The notes below the pieces were generated by a model, which did no database searches, had not been told where the DNA came from, and worked only from the letters and a program-made list of their open reading frames with translations. From Sarcina sp034439435 (GTDB lineage: Bacteria > Bacillota > Clostridia > Clostridiales > Clostridiaceae): 64,000 bases of DNA. Positions 63,431-64,000 of the stretch are shown in pieces (within the stretch, counting starts at the first letter, position 1; every line of letters begins with the position of its first letter). The translations under genes and the position numbers were made by a program. Location of the stretch: positions 372,001-436,000 of the forward strand of contig NZ_JAPCKJ010000002.1 in the NCBI RefSeq assembly GCF_034439435.1, in the 5' to 3' direction.

Positions 63431-63488
63431 GAAGTTAAGACTCCATTTTTGTGATTGATGTTCATCACCTCCTAAAAGTCTTAATTTC
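63431..63488 (-). other. Structured element enclosing a ribosome site
   Basis: A 12-bp stem (63431-63442 with 63477-63488, one GT pair) holds a small inner hairpin (TGATG-TT-CATCA) and, on the minus strand, AGGAGGTGATG leading into a 17-codon frame. The outer arms are in the leader and in the coding part. Confidence 0.45.
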
Positions 63489-63522
63489 TCAAATTTTCTA
63501 TATGCCTTTTTAAATTGAAGAC

Positions 63523-63569
63523 GGCTATACCTTTATATTTCCCCCTTCTGAGAAACGTTGGGTATAGCC
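63523..63569 (-). terminator. Hairpin after the 73-residue membrane protein gene
   Basis: Arms GGCTATACC and GGTATAGCC, ten bases past the stop at 63579; T content after it is modest. Confidence 0.6.
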
Positions 63570-63578
63570 TCCTTATTT

Positions 63579-63800
63579 TCATTTAACATTATATCTTATA
63601 AGCTTAAAAGCTGTAATTACGAAAACAACTACTCCTACAAAGGATAAAAGTCCACTTAAATAAAAGAATATATCCCCTACTAAAGTTATACCAACAAAAT
63701 TTAAGAACCCTATAGAATCCTGAAACACTTTCACTTGAAGTAGTACAAGCATAAAAGATCCTAAACCTACTAAAAGCAATTTAGTGTTTTTACTGTCCAT
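63579..63800 (-). CDS. Small membrane protein, two segments
   Basis: A 73-residue protein with hydrophobic segments at about 7-23 and 34-66. ATG after GGGGG at a long spacing. No family recognised. It follows the 37-residue gene at 63833 by 32 bases and probably shares its transcript. Confidence 0.55.
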   Translation of the reverse strand: MDSKNTKLLLVGLGSFMLVLLQVKVFQDSIGFLNFVGITLVGDIFFYLSGLLSFVGVVVFVITAFKLIRYNVK

Positions 63801-63832
63801 ACAATAAATTTCCCCCTATATTTTCACCTTAC

Positions 63833-63946
63833 TTATTTCCCTATTTTCCATTTGAAATATTTATTTACAAAAACTAAGAAAATCACTAATAAAATAGTCA
63901 TTATAAATGGCTCTAATATACCATACAATTCGCTAAAGCTTTCCAA
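63833..63946 (-). CDS. 37-residue single-span membrane protein
   Basis: TTG at 63946 follows AAGGAGG by about eight bases, a strong site. The peptide has an acidic N terminus, one membrane span (about 13-29) and a basic end (NKYFKWKIGK), so positive-inside topology puts the C terminus in the cytoplasm. Could be a small subunit, a stress peptide or a toxin-like peptide. Confidence 0.6.
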   Translation of the reverse strand: MESFSELYGILEPFIMTILLVIFLVFVNKYFKWKIGK

Positions 63947-64000
63947 TTTAAATTCCTCCTTATTTAACCCTAAAGCCAATAATAGTTTAAAATATAGCTA

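Noticed and set aside
1..64000. Search for CRISPR arrays, tRNA, rRNA, complete insertion sequences and phage genes
   Set aside because: No regularly spaced repeats, cloverleaf sequences, rRNA blocks, transposase or phage structural motifs were recognised by reading; a weak remnant could still be missed.

Overview
The window looks like chromosomal DNA from a very AT-rich, strictly anaerobic, low-GC Gram-positive bacterium. Gene content and codon use fit Clostridium, most likely C. perfringens or a close relative (recognition from gene content, not a database match). Markers include a five-ferredoxin-cluster type [FeFe] hydrogenase, a hybrid-cluster protein of the strict-anaerobe class, an ECF sigma/anti-sigma pair, BceAB-type and SdpRI modules, and strong AGGAGG ribosome sites with many TTG and GTG starts. 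About five sixths of the genes are on the minus strand, usually as single genes or short operons each closed by a clear intrinsic terminator. No rRNA, tRNA, CRISPR array, prophage or complete insertion sequence was seen.

Layout. 1-6 kb: the N-terminal part of a SWIM/SNF2 protein cut by the window edge, an ECF sigma factor with its membrane anti-sigma factor and a likely autoregulated promoter, and two paralogous exported proteins (a third lies at 16.6-17.4 kb). 6-10 kb: a ferritin-like di-iron protein, an RclA-type flavin disulfide reductase and a CDF metal exporter. 10.5-16.3 kb: a CotH kinase, DUF4956 and VTC-type polyphosphate-polymerase-domain cassette downstream of a two-component system. 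17.8-29 kb: the hydrogenase, a FUSC-family exporter, a BceAB-like ABC transporter whose permease lacks the usual extracellular sensor domain, a small transglycosylase, an HxlR repressor divergent from a ferredoxin-nitroreductase, and an sdpR-sdpI immunity pair. 29-45 kb: two DUF4003 paralogues, an ABC-2 exporter, a DUF3267 zincin-like membrane protein, a PepSY protein with a second two-component system, an acetyltransferase and hcp.

45-60 kb is a stress/Ter island. It holds two TerD proteins, TelA and a YceG-like protein, with neighbours of unknown function: a J-domain protein overlapping an uncharacterised gene, a TPR-like lipoprotein, and a pair of paralogous acidic proteins. No TerC is present. 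60-64 kb carries a half-size EamA transporter, a MarR regulator, a DHFR-family reductase and small membrane proteins.

Beyond the genes, the intergenic DNA contains a dispersed imperfect palindromic repeat (at least seven full or half copies), a second 38-bp repeat, a 27-bp motif shared almost exactly by two neighbouring promoters, likely HxlR and SdpR operators, a ribosome site separated from its start codon by a hairpin, several hairpins with an unused Shine-Dalgarno sequence in the loop, and a perfect 28-bp stem. Several small genes (29-55 codons) not usually annotated are listed. Coordinates, start-codon choices and motif positions come from reading the sequence; family names come from recognised motifs; roles for unnamed proteins are not assigned.
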